A stretch of DNA of 57,427 nucleotides from an uncultured Alphaproteobacteria bacterium (GTDB lineage: Bacteria; Pseudomonadota; Alphaproteobacteria; UBA8366; GCA-2717185). The notes beneath the pieces were generated by a model. It was given only the letters and a program-made list of their open reading frames with translations. It did no database searches and was not told the DNA's origin. A program made the translations under genes and the position numbers. Below, one piece after another: positions 47,559 to 55,401 of this stretch (position 1 is the first letter of the stretch; each line of letters opens with the position of its first letter). The DNA lies in the NCBI GenBank assembly GCA_943788635.1, contig CALSRA010000037.1:1-57427 (forward strand), in the 5' to 3' direction.

Positions 47559-47629
47559 GAGGCACGCGGCGTCCGTATTCCGGGCGATGTCATATCGAAT
47601 ATGAGACTTTGGCAGGAACGAGGTGCAAA

Positions 47630-49306
47630 TTGCGCATTCAGGAGCTGTTCAATAAGGCGTTGCAGGACACACAGTCTGCACGCTTTGCGGCGGCCGAGAA
47701 AAAATTACGGCGGATCCTCCGGGAACCGCTCAGTGATCGGCACAGTGCGACCGTCCGGGAGCTGCTTGGTGTCGTCTATGCCTCCCAAGGCGACTATAAA
47801 GCCGCGATCAAGAGCCTTACCGAAGCTGCCGCCAGAAATCCCGCTGATGCGTCCATCGCCTCGAATCTGAGCAATTGTCTGCGAGAGGCGGGACAAATCG
47901 ATGAGGCGGTCGCGACCGGAAGGAAAGCCGTGGCGCTGAATCCTGGGCTTGCTGCAGCCCAAAATAATCTGGGTAACGCGCTTAACGCCCGGGGCGACCT
48001 TGATGGCGCGGTTACCGCTTACCGCCAGGCCCTGCTGATCCAGCCGGATTTCCTTGAAGCCAACAACAACCTGGGACTGGTTCTCCAAGCCATGGGAGAC
48101 CTTGAGGGCGGCATTGAAAACTATCGGCGGGCCCTGCGGATCAATCCTGCATTTGCCGAAGCCCATAAAAATCTGGGCGAGGCACTGGATGAGAAAGGCG
48201 ACCTTGACCTCGCCGAAGCCTGTTACCAGGAACTGGTTGATATGCATCCCGGTCATGCGGCCCTGCACAATACCCTTGGGATCATCCTGCAGGAAAAACA
48301 CGACATGGACGGAGCCGTTCGCCATTACGAGAAAGCGCTGGCGATCAACCCGGAACTTTTGGAAGCCCGGAATAACCTGGGCGCGGTCCTCTATGCGAAG
48401 GAAGACTATGCCGCTGCTATCGACAACTGCCGCAAGGTATTGGAACTGAATCCGGCGTTCGCCGCGGCGCATGAAAACCTGGGCGCTATCTACTCTACTC
48501 TCGGGCAGTATGAAGATGCCATTCGCAGTAATGATCTGGCAGATTCTCTGCAGTCCCGAGCCGAATCTCTGCTGTGCCTGTATGCACTTGGACGGTATGA
48601 CGAATTCGACAGGCGCGTTGCAGGTCATCTCGAAAGGGACAGACTCAATATACATATTGCCGCCGCCTGCGCCTTCGTTGCGAGCCAGACGGGCCGTGAA
48701 AACCTGCATCCCTTCTGCCCTAGGCCTTTGGAATTTGTGAATGTTGGGACGATCCGGGATCGCGTCGATGACCTCGACTGTTTTCTGGACGGGATTGCAA
48801 GCGAACTGACTGATATCTCTGGCGTCTGGGAACCGTTGTCCCGAACAACACGGCATGGCTTTCAAACTCATGGCAACCTGTTCCCGAAGGGAAAGCCGCT
48901 ACTTGCCAGACCTGAAACGATCATTTCGGCTGAGATTGCCGCATACCGCGCCAAATTTGGGGGCTGTCTGCTTCTCGAGGCCTGGCCGGAGAAAACGGAG
49001 ATGACAGGCTGGTCGGTCCGGCTGCACAGGAACTGCCACCAGAGTGCGCATATTCACCCGACGGGATGGTTGAGCGGTGTCATCTATCTGGAGCTGCTCG
49101 AAGCGCCTGACCCGGCGGAAGGCGCTATAGAGTTCGGGCTCGATTGTCCCGGATACCCGGTTCTAAATGATGCCTCACAATGCCTGTGCCACCATCCGAA
49201 ACGGGGCGATATCGTTCTCTTCCCATCGTCGCTTTATCACCACACGATACCGATATGTCAGGATGGAGTGCGATTGACCATTTCTTTCGATCTGATGCCG
49301 GTCTGA
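47630..49306 (+). CDS. TPR repeat protein fused to a putative 2OG-Fe(II) oxygenase domain
   Basis: The protein has 558 residues. About eight TPR units span 10-320 (for example NLGNALNARGDLDGAVTAYR and NLGAVLYAKEDYAAAIDNC). The C-terminal 100 residues match the PF13759-type 2OG-Fe(II) oxygenase: HQSAHIHPTGWLSGVIYLEL (His474/His476 region), GDIVLFPSSLYHHTIP (distal His about 537) and Arg548 in GVRLTISFD for 2-oxoglutarate. A protein-modifying hydroxylase with a TPR docking arm is plausible. The start is placed at TTG 47630 after CGAGGTG; TTG 47609 is the alternative. Confidence 0.82.
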   Translation: MRIQELFNKALQDTQSARFAAAEKKLRRILREPLSDRHSATVRELLGVVYASQGDYKAAIKSLTEAAARNPADASIASNLSNCLREAGQIDEAVATGRKAVALNPGLAAAQNNLGNALNARGDLDGAVTAYRQALLIQPDFLEANNNLGLVLQAMGDLEGGIENYRRALRINPAFAEAHKNLGEALDEKGDLDLAEACYQELVDMHPGHAALHNTLGIILQEKHDMDGAVRHYEKALAINPELLEARNNLGAVLYAKEDYAAAIDNCRKVLELNPAFAAAHENLGAIYSTLGQYEDAIRSNDLADSLQSRAESLLCLYALGRYDEFDRRVAGHLERDRLNIHIAAACAFVASQTGRENLHPFCPRPLEFVNVGTIRDRVDDLDCFLDGIASELTDISGVWEPLSRTTRHGFQTHGNLFPKGKPLLARPETIISAEIAAYRAKFGGCLLLEAWPEKTEMTGWSVRLHRNCHQSAHIHPTGWLSGVIYLELLEAPDPAEGAIEFGLDCPGYPVLNDASQCLCHHPKRGDIVLFPSSLYHHTIPICQDGVRLTISFDLMPV

Positions 49307-49400
49307 GTTTCGGGTGACGTTCAGTCTGGATTAATCGCGGCGGGCAATGCTGGGTCCCGGCGAGGCAGCCGGGAGCCAGCGTTGCCTGATTGACTGTCCC

Positions 49401-49592
49401 TCAGGAACAGCCGGCCGTCGCGCCGGGGTCGGCGGTGGGAGACTGCCGGGACCACAGTCCAGTGACGGCGCGGACAATCCAGCCGGATAACTGCTGCAAG
49501 GTGTTCGCGCGTTCCTCGCGGGCGTTGCGCATGGCGGCGTCGAGGAAGGCTTGCGACGGCACGTTAATCAGGGGTGCATTGTCGGTTTTCAT
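49401..49592 (-). CDS. Small hypothetical protein divergent from the LysR gene
   Basis: The predicted protein has 63 residues: MKTDNAPLINVPSQAFLDAA, then MRNAREERANTLQQLSGWIV, then RAVTGLWSRQ and a Gly/Ala/Thr tail. The charged helix followed by a short amphipathic W-containing helix resembles small DUF1127-like proteins, but I am not sure of the assignment. The ATG at 49592 has AGGA about nine bases upstream. It shares the 100-bp divergent region with the LysR gene and is its most likely target. Confidence 0.6.
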   Translation of the reverse strand: MKTDNAPLINVPSQAFLDAAMRNAREERANTLQQLSGWIVRAVTGLWSRQSPTADPGATAGCS

Positions 49593-49640
49593 TTTATTAT
49601 TCCTCACTTGTTTGGTTGCGTTGATTGTAAGTTATTAATA

Positions 49641-49659
49641 GTTTGTAGCGCTTACAAAC
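49641..49659. promoter_or_regulatory. Palindromic operator in the LysR divergon
   Basis: GTTTGTA-GCGCT-TACAAAC (49641-49659) has perfect 7-bp arms and contains the T-N11-A core of LysR-type operators. It lies midway between the starts at 49592 and 49693. Autoregulation plus control of the small divergent gene is the expected arrangement. Confidence 0.6.
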
Positions 49660-49692
49660 GATGTTATCTCAGTTTATGAATTAGAAATACTC

Positions 49693-50640
49693 ATGTATGT
49701 TCCTGTCTTGCCCCTCAATGCGCTACGCGCGTTCGAAGCCTCCGCCCGCCATCTCAGCTTCACCCGCGCGGCGGAAGAGCTGCATGTGACACCGAGCGCG
49801 CTCAGCCATCAGATCAAGGGGCTGGAGGAAATTCTGGGTCAGAAACTGTTCATCCGGAAGGTGCGGGCTATCGAGCTCACGGCAACGGGCAAGATGCTGT
49901 ATCCGGGGTTGCAGACCGGTTTCTCGCATATCCGCGAGGCCGTCGATGGCCTGCAGCCGCCAACGGACAGCCGCGTCCTCGTGATCAGTACGCCGCCGGG
50001 TTTCACCGCGAAATGGCTGGCTCCGCGGCTGTACCGGTTTGCGGTGCAGTACCCCGATATCGATGTGCGCGTTTCGTCCTCGATGGCCAATGCGGATTTC
50101 GTGACCGATGGCGTCGATATCGCGATCCGCAACCTTCCTGCGGACCACGTCGCGACTGATGAAATTGCCGCGGATAAAATGATCGCGATAACGGTACTGC
50201 CGGTGTGCAGTCCGAAACTGATCGCGGCGTATGGATCATTGGACCCTGCCCAGTTGCTGCGAAAGTTACCGCTGATCCATGACGAAACATTCGCTAACCG
50301 GGTCACGATCCCTGGCTGGGAAGAATGGCTGCGGATCGCGAAAATTGACAATGTGGACGTCGATCGGGGATTACGGTTCAACAGTGCGGATCATGCCCTT
50401 GACGCTGCGGTTGAAGGCGCGGGCATTCTGCTGGCGCATTACGTGCTGGCGCATGATGACCTGCATACCGGTCGCCTGGTGCAGCCGCTGGACCACTGTC
50501 TGCCGACCGCTCGGGCCTATCATCTGGTCTATCCCCGCCAAGCGAAAGAGGCGGCCAAGGTCACTGCCTTCAAGCAGTGGTTCACCCAGGAGGTCGCGGA
50601 AATGGACAGGCGTCAATCCGGCGGCCCGGGCAGCAGCTGA
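49693..50640 (+). CDS. LysR-family transcriptional regulator (GcvA-like)
   Basis: The protein has 315 residues. The winged helix-turn-helix (LPLNALRAFEASARHLSFTR, AAEELHVTPSALSHQIKGLE) is at 5-65. A periplasmic-binding-like effector domain is at 92-300 (RVLVISTPPGFTAKWLAPRL, VDIAIRNLPA). The helix-turn-helix wording is that of GcvA-type regulators. The inducer is unknown. The palindrome at 49641-49659 is its probable site. Confidence 0.92.
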   Translation: MYVPVLPLNALRAFEASARHLSFTRAAEELHVTPSALSHQIKGLEEILGQKLFIRKVRAIELTATGKMLYPGLQTGFSHIREAVDGLQPPTDSRVLVISTPPGFTAKWLAPRLYRFAVQYPDIDVRVSSSMANADFVTDGVDIAIRNLPADHVATDEIAADKMIAITVLPVCSPKLIAAYGSLDPAQLLRKLPLIHDETFANRVTIPGWEEWLRIAKIDNVDVDRGLRFNSADHALDAAVEGAGILLAHYVLAHDDLHTGRLVQPLDHCLPTARAYHLVYPRQAKEAAKVTAFKQWFTQEVAEMDRRQSGGPGSS

Positions 50641-50908
50641 TGGATCCATGGCGCTGTCCAGACAATCTTGCCCGTGGCCTCTTGCAACCTGCATCGGGCA
50701 GCGCCAGCTAATAATGGTTATCCGACACGTGCGAATTCGTTGTCGCGATGCGATGGCTGGCATATCGGCGTCACCCGAAAGGGATACGTTCAGGCTGGCC
50801 GCTTCAGCCGTACCGAAATCGCCGTACCGACCGCGTCGATAACCCTGCGTCGGCGGGCGTTATTGACACACATGTTTGAGGCGAAACATCGCCCGACGGG
50901 AGTTCGAA

Positions 50909-51049
50909 ATGAGCAAGGGTCAGCAGAAAAGCAATCGCGAAGCCAAGAAGCCCAAGAAGGATAAGCCGAAAGTTCTCGCGACAGCGGGCATGGCGGCCAC
51001 AGGGCAGTACAAGCCAAGCCCTGGCGCGACCGCCAAGCCGAAGCGCTAG
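50909..51049 (+). CDS. Small lysine-rich conserved protein (46 aa)
   Basis: The ATG at 50909 follows a GGGAG site and the frame ends at TAG 51047-51049. The 46-residue product starts MSKGQQKSNREAKKPKKDKP and ends KPSPGATAKPKR. Very similar short basic proteins (MSKGQ-x-SNRE-x-KKPK) are widespread in proteobacteria with no known function; a nucleic-acid-binding or ribosome-associated role is only a guess from charge. The 268 bp upstream hold no other gene; a TTGACA-like box at 50861-50866 may be its promoter. Confidence 0.7.
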   Translation: MSKGQQKSNREAKKPKKDKPKVLATAGMAATGQYKPSPGATAKPKR

Positions 51050-51177
51050 GACGCGAGCAGACGGAAAAAGGGGCACGTCCGACCGGTGCGGTGCGTGCCC
51101 TGACCGTGCTATATTCTTGTTCTACCGGCAGTTTTCCTGTCGATTTCCCGCAGAACGGTTCTCGAAAGGACTGCATC

Positions 51178-51684
51178 ATGACGACCAGATTCACCGCCGT
51201 AGCGCTCCTTGCCGTTGGCCTTCTTGCGGCGGTGCCCGTTTCCGCCGAGGTTATCGGCAAGGCCGACACGGCCTTCAAGCTGATCGGGCGGAACCACCAG
51301 GTGGTGGTCGAGGCCTTCGACGACCCGAAGGTGAAAGGCGTCACCTGTTTTGTCAGCATGGCGCGCAAGGGCGGGTTGAGCGGCACGCTGGGGCTTGCCG
51401 AGGAAACATCGGATGCATCGATTGCCTGTCGGCAGATCGGGCCGATCGTCTTCACGGCGCCGATCGATGCGGATGAAGAGGGCGAGGAAGTCTTTCAGAA
51501 GCGCCAATCGATCCTGTTCAAGCGGCTGAATGTGGTGCGGTTTCTCGACCGCAAGCGCAACACGCTGGTTTATATGTCCTATAGCGACAAGCTGATTGAT
51601 GGCTCGCCACAGAATTCGGTATCCGCCGTCGCCATGATGCCCTGGGGCAACAAGGCGCCGGGCGCGGTCAAGACGACGAAGTAA
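51178..51684 (+). CDS. creA: CreA-family periplasmic protein
   Basis: The protein has 168 residues. The signal peptide MTTRFTAVALLAVGLLAAVP ends at VSA-E. The mature protein has EVIGKADTAFKLIGRNHQVV, VEAFDDPKVKGVTCFVS, ASIACRQIGPI with two conserved Cys, and a KRLNVVRFLDRKRNTLVYMSYSDKLIDG-type C-terminal half split across several strands. This is the full CreA fold; its role is unknown. The ATG at 51178 is used because the signal peptide starts there. Confidence 0.92.
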   Translation: MTTRFTAVALLAVGLLAAVPVSAEVIGKADTAFKLIGRNHQVVVEAFDDPKVKGVTCFVSMARKGGLSGTLGLAEETSDASIACRQIGPIVFTAPIDADEEGEEVFQKRQSILFKRLNVVRFLDRKRNTLVYMSYSDKLIDGSPQNSVSAVAMMPWGNKAPGAVKTTK

Positions 51685-51714
51685 ACCGAACAACGATGGT
51701 GCTGCGTGGGTACG

Positions 51715-52575
51715 CTAAACCGGCGTCTCTCCCGCCAGTGTTACCCGCCTTGCCACGCGCCGTTGTCCATCATAGTCGCTGATGGCGTAATGCATCGTGC
51801 AGCGATTATCCCATACAGCAACGGTGCCCGGGCTCCAGCGGAAGCGGCAGGAGAATTCCGGTTTCAGGCTGTGCCTGATCAACGTGTCGAGAATGGGTTT
51901 GCTTTCGTCCTCGGTCATATCGGCCAGCCGCACGGCATAGACCTGATTGATGAACAATGACTTGTTGCCGGTTTCGGGATTCGTACGCACCAACGGGTGG
52001 GCGACTTCCGCGTCACCGCTGTTATCGGCGCCGACCTTCATGGTGCCGGTCTGGTTGCTATCGTTGGAATATGTACCGCGTGAACCATAGGAACGCTTGC
52101 CGCTATGCATGACTTTCATGCCGTCCAGCATTGCCTTCATACCGTCGGATAGCGCCGCGTAGGCCGCTTCCATGCTCACCCACATGGTGTCGCCGCCATA
52201 GGGCGGGACTTCAACGGTATAGAGCATCGAACCCTTTGGCGGCACGGCCTGGAAGCTCATGTCGGAATGCCAGTTGCCGCCGAAATTATGTTTGCCCGCG
52301 TCGTTGCGCTCGCGGGTGATTTCGATAACTTCAGGATATCCGTCCATCGGCGTGACGAAGGGAATTTCGTATGGCATCCCGAACAGCCTGGCGGCAGCCA
52401 CCTGTTGTGCGGGTTCCAGCGACTGGTTGCGCAGGAAGATGACCTTGTGATCGAGAAAGGCCTGGTGCAGTTCTTCGGCCTGATGATTCGACAACGGCTT
52501 CGACAGGTCTACACCCTCGATTTCCGCGCCCAGCGCCCCCGCAATCGGCTTGGCCTCAATCGTCTGAAATGACAT
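51715..52575 (-). CDS. TauD/TfdA-family 2-oxoglutarate dioxygenase (first copy)
   Basis: The protein has 286 residues. The Fe(II) ligands are the HxD in WHSDMSF and the distal His in TMHYAISDY, with the 2OG Arg in RRVARRVTL. IAGALGAEIEGVDLSKPLS is the standard N-terminus. Substrates of the family include taurine, other sulfonates, 2,4-D and carnitine-like acids; this one cannot be assigned. The ATG at 52575 follows GGGAGATCAGG. A second member lies at 54326-55213. Confidence 0.93.
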   Translation of the reverse strand: MSFQTIEAKPIAGALGAEIEGVDLSKPLSNHQAEELHQAFLDHKVIFLRNQSLEPAQQVAAARLFGMPYEIPFVTPMDGYPEVIEITRERNDAGKHNFGGNWHSDMSFQAVPPKGSMLYTVEVPPYGGDTMWVSMEAAYAALSDGMKAMLDGMKVMHSGKRSYGSRGTYSNDSNQTGTMKVGADNSGDAEVAHPLVRTNPETGNKSLFINQVYAVRLADMTEDESKPILDTLIRHSLKPEFSCRFRWSPGTVAVWDNRCTMHYAISDYDGQRRVARRVTLAGETPV

Positions 52576-52746
52576 TTCCTGATCTCCCTCGTGCCGGTTC
52601 GGCATGTCGCGTCCAGGCGCCAGCCTAGCGAGCGGCCCTCACGGTTGCAATTCCAGGGTCAATGCGCGTCGGCGGGGCTGCACAGTTCGATTGTCGTGGT
52701 ATAATACCGTCTGCTTGCCGCGTGATACTTCAGGAGACGGGGCCGG

Positions 52747-53052
52747 ATGAACGACGCCGATACCATTGGAAAAACCAAAACCGCGCCGAAAACCAAGCGG
52801 CCGCGGCTGTACAAGGTCATCCTGGTGAATGACGACTTTACGCCGCGTGAATTCGTCGTTCATGTACTCAAGGCCGTGTTCCGGATCACCGGGGAGCAAT
52901 CCTACAGGATCATGATGACGGCCCATCAGCGCGGGGTATGCGTCGTCGCCGTGTTCACCCGCGATGTCGCGGAAAGCAAGGCAACAGAAGCCATTGACCT
53001 GGCCCGCCGCGCGGAACAACCGCTGATGTTCACGACCGAACCGGAAGAATAG
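52747..53052 (+). CDS. clpS: ATP-dependent Clp protease adaptor ClpS
   Basis: The protein has 101 residues. The N-degron pocket sequence LYKVILVNDDFTPREFVVHVL with the conserved ND, and the ClpA-contact segment MMTAHQRGVCVVAVFTRDVAESKA, are present. It delivers N-end-rule substrates to ClpAP. clpA does not follow; instead a YjbR gene starts 10 bp later. The N-terminal 18 residues are Lys-rich and unstructured, as usual. Confidence 0.95.
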   Translation: MNDADTIGKTKTAPKTKRPRLYKVILVNDDFTPREFVVHVLKAVFRITGEQSYRIMMTAHQRGVCVVAVFTRDVAESKATEAIDLARRAEQPLMFTTEPEE

Positions 53053-53062
53053 GCGGCGGGCG

Positions 53063-53440
53063 ATGAACTATGATGCATTCAATGCGTTCTGCGGCGCGCT
53101 GCCGGCGACCAGTCATGTGGTCCAGTGGGGCGGTGCGCAGGTCTGGAAGGTGGGGGGCAAGGTCTTTGCCATCGGCGGCTGGAACAAGGACGAAAACACG
53201 CCGGCCTATACGTTCAAGGTTTCGCCGATGGCCTTTGAGTTATTACAGGGTGAACCGGGGCTGCGGCCCGCGCCATACCTGGCCTCGCGGGGCATGAAAT
53301 GGATCCAGCATTACACGACGCCGGGCCTGAACGACGATGCTTTGCAGGATTACATCCGGGAATCGCACCGTATCGTCTCGCTTGGTCTGACAAAGAAGAA
53401 GCAGCGGGAGCTGGGCCAGAACCAGTTGACTGGCGAATAG
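53063..53440 (+). CDS. MmcQ/YjbR family DNA-binding-fold protein
   Basis: The 125-residue protein has the YjbR fold signatures FCGALPATSHVVQWGG, VWKVGGKVFAIGGW, KVSPMAFELL and SRGMKWIQH. The family has a double-wing fold found in some MarR-like proteins, but its function is not settled. It probably shares a transcript with clpS. Its TAG stop is followed directly by the 17-bp motif at 53441. Confidence 0.9.
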   Translation: MNYDAFNAFCGALPATSHVVQWGGAQVWKVGGKVFAIGGWNKDENTPAYTFKVSPMAFELLQGEPGLRPAPYLASRGMKWIQHYTTPGLNDDALQDYIRESHRIVSLGLTKKKQRELGQNQLTGE

Positions 53441-53457
53441 TTAAGTATTGTGTCCCC
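53441..53457 (+). repeat. 17-bp motif, copy 1
   Basis: TTAAGTATTGTGTCCCC follows directly on the stop codon of the YjbR gene. An identical copy lies at 56795-56811, 1 base after the stop codon of the TPR gene. The motif resembles REP-type sequences sometimes seen near RAYT transposases, but no such gene is in the window. Confidence 0.75.
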
Positions 53458-53466
53458 TGGATTATT

Positions 53467-54321
53467 TCAGGCGATGCCGCGGCGTTCCGCAATGGCCAGT
53501 AAGCGTCGTGCGCCCTTGACGATGGCGGCATTGATCAGTTTTCCGTCCAGTCTGGTATTGCCGATATTGTCGCCGTCGGCGGCTTCCAGAATGCGGCGTG
53601 CCTGAGCGACTGCGTCTGCGCCCGGTGTGAAGCCCGCATGGATGTGGGGTATTTGACTGGCGTGATAGGAGGCCTTGCCGGTGAAGCCCATTGCGGCAAC
53701 ACGGTCAACTTCTTCCACTAGTCCGGTTTCGTCTTCCGGGTCGTAGAAGGCGCCGTCCATGGCCTCCACCCCGGCCTCGGCCGCCGCCGCAACAACGCGA
53801 CCGCGCGCATAGGCGAGGGCATCCCAGCCCCGGTCCGAACCCAGGTCCCCTGACAAGTCATCGGCACCGAGCAACAGCCCGGCGACCTGCGGCGCGGCGC
53901 CGGCAATCGCCGCGACATTTTCCAGCCCGCGCGGTGACTCGATGATGAGGGTCAGTTCGGTGGCCGGATGGACAGCGCAGACGATATCGGTCACCCACCG
54001 TACTTCCTCGGGCGATTCCACCTTGGGGACCAGTAGCCCGTCCGGTGGCGACGCCCAGTCAAGCAGCGCCAGCATATCGCGCAGCCCGTCCGGCGTGCGC
54101 GGATTGTTGATCCGCAGATATTTCAGCATGGGGCGGCCGGGATCGCGCGCGAAAACAGGGCCGATCTGCGCACGGGCCTCCGCCTTGCGCTCGGAAGCGG
54201 TGCCGTCTTCCAGGTCAAAGGCCAGAATATCCGGGCCGGCCGTAACACCGTCGTCCCAGCGTTCGGGTTGCAGGGCGGAAAACAGCATCAGGCTGCGTCG
54301 GTTGGCGCTACGTTGTGGCAT
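53467..54321 (-). CDS. CitE/HpcH-type lyase or aldolase
   Basis: The 284-residue TIM-barrel protein has DILAFDLEDGTASERKAEAR, KYLRINNPRTPDG, LLVPKVESPEEV with the metal-binding Glu, LIIESPRGLEN and LLLGADDLSGDLG. These are typical of the HpcH/HpaI-CitE superfamily, which includes citramalyl-CoA lyase, malyl-CoA lyase and related enzymes acting on CoA esters. The ATG at 54321 gives the family start MPQRSANRRS. Its start lies 4 bp after the stop of the upstream TauD gene, so the two are probably one operon. Confidence 0.92.
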   Translation of the reverse strand: MPQRSANRRSLMLFSALQPERWDDGVTAGPDILAFDLEDGTASERKAEARAQIGPVFARDPGRPMLKYLRINNPRTPDGLRDMLALLDWASPPDGLLVPKVESPEEVRWVTDIVCAVHPATELTLIIESPRGLENVAAIAGAAPQVAGLLLGADDLSGDLGSDRGWDALAYARGRVVAAAAEAGVEAMDGAFYDPEDETGLVEEVDRVAAMGFTGKASYHASQIPHIHAGFTPGADAVAQARRILEAADGDNIGNTRLDGKLINAAIVKGARRLLAIAERRGIA

Positions 54322-54325
54322 ATTC

Positions 54326-55213
54326 CTACGCCGCCGCGTGCATTTCGATACGCTGCCCCCGCACGGTGGTGCGGATAAACCGGCGGCGTTCATCGCGCGG
54401 GTAGTCCAGCCGCCCGCAGTGCATTGCGCCGCCCCGGTTTTCCCACATGATCGTATCGCCGATCTGCCATTCCTGTTCCCAGCGGAATTCGGGCCGGTCG
54501 AGCGCATCGAACAGTTCTTCCAGCAGCGCGTCACTTTCCGCTTCGGGAATACCGATGATCCGGATTGTCATCAGCGGGTTCACATAAATCGCAGGGCGCC
54601 GGGTGACGGGATGGGCGCAGATGACCGGATGCGTGACCGTGGTGGTATCGCGACCCTGCTGGTCCAGGCTGCTGGCGGCGACGTTGGTCATCTTGTTGCG
54701 GGTGTTGTTGCCATAGGAGAATTCGGCCCGCAGCCCGGTGAGCCGCTGTTTGGTGGCCGTGTCGAGCGATTCATACGCGCGGGTCGCATCGCTGAAACAG
54801 GTATTGCCGCCGCTGCTGGGCAGTTCTACCGCGTGCAGCAATGTCGCCTTGGCCGGCACCGCATCGTATGACAGGTCGGAATGCCAGCCGTCGCGCGGCT
54901 TTTCCATCGCGCCGCGCGAGGCGGCGGCGAGATCGAATTTGCCGTTGTCGTCGTAATTCCGCATTTCCACGACATTGGGATCGTCGGGATGCTGGAATTT
55001 GCGCTGCACATGCGGCTGCAACTCGCCGAAATGACGGGAAAAATTCGCCAGTTGGGCAACGTCCAGCAGCCCGTCGCGGAATCGCAGGACCCGGTGATCC
55101 AGAAACGCCTTTTCGATTGCCGCGACTGTTTCGGCATCGATCGGCTGGCGGGTATCCAGGCCGCCGATTTCAGCGCCAAGAAAATCACTGAGGGGCGTTA
55201 TTGAAATGCTCAC
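54326..55213 (-). CDS. TauD/TfdA-family 2-oxoglutarate dioxygenase (second copy)
   Basis: The protein has 295 residues. The HxD is in WHSDLSYDAVPAKA, the distal His in AMHCGRLDYPRD and the 2OG Arg in RRRFIRTTVRG. It starts at GTG 55213 (SISITPLSDFLGAEIGGLD), supported by AGAAGGAA; further upstream starts have no ribosome-binding site and poor sequence. Only about a third of the residues look shared with the first copy, so it is not a recent duplicate. It is followed by the CitE-type gene. Confidence 0.92.
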   Translation of the reverse strand: MSISITPLSDFLGAEIGGLDTRQPIDAETVAAIEKAFLDHRVLRFRDGLLDVAQLANFSRHFGELQPHVQRKFQHPDDPNVVEMRNYDDNGKFDLAAASRGAMEKPRDGWHSDLSYDAVPAKATLLHAVELPSSGGNTCFSDATRAYESLDTATKQRLTGLRAEFSYGNNTRNKMTNVAASSLDQQGRDTTTVTHPVICAHPVTRRPAIYVNPLMTIRIIGIPEAESDALLEELFDALDRPEFRWEQEWQIGDTIMWENRGGAMHCGRLDYPRDERRRFIRTTVRGQRIEMHAAA

Positions 55214-55401
55214 GGGTTCATTCCTTCTGCTGCGCGCGCCTGAGGCTCGAATAATGCCAAGCCTAGCCATCCGACGGGGAAGGACGCAAGCACGCGTCCG
55301 GGCCATCGTGTCTGCCTGTGGGCGCATTCATGGTTTTATTCACTGTTTGAGATATGACCTGAATCTGCACATAGTGGGGCGGCACCATGGAGAGGAATTG
55401 C

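Noticed and set aside
47705..48871. Minus-strand open frame of 388 codons opposite the TPR gene
   Set aside because: Antisense to repeated TPR codons; composition and lack of motifs argue against a protein.
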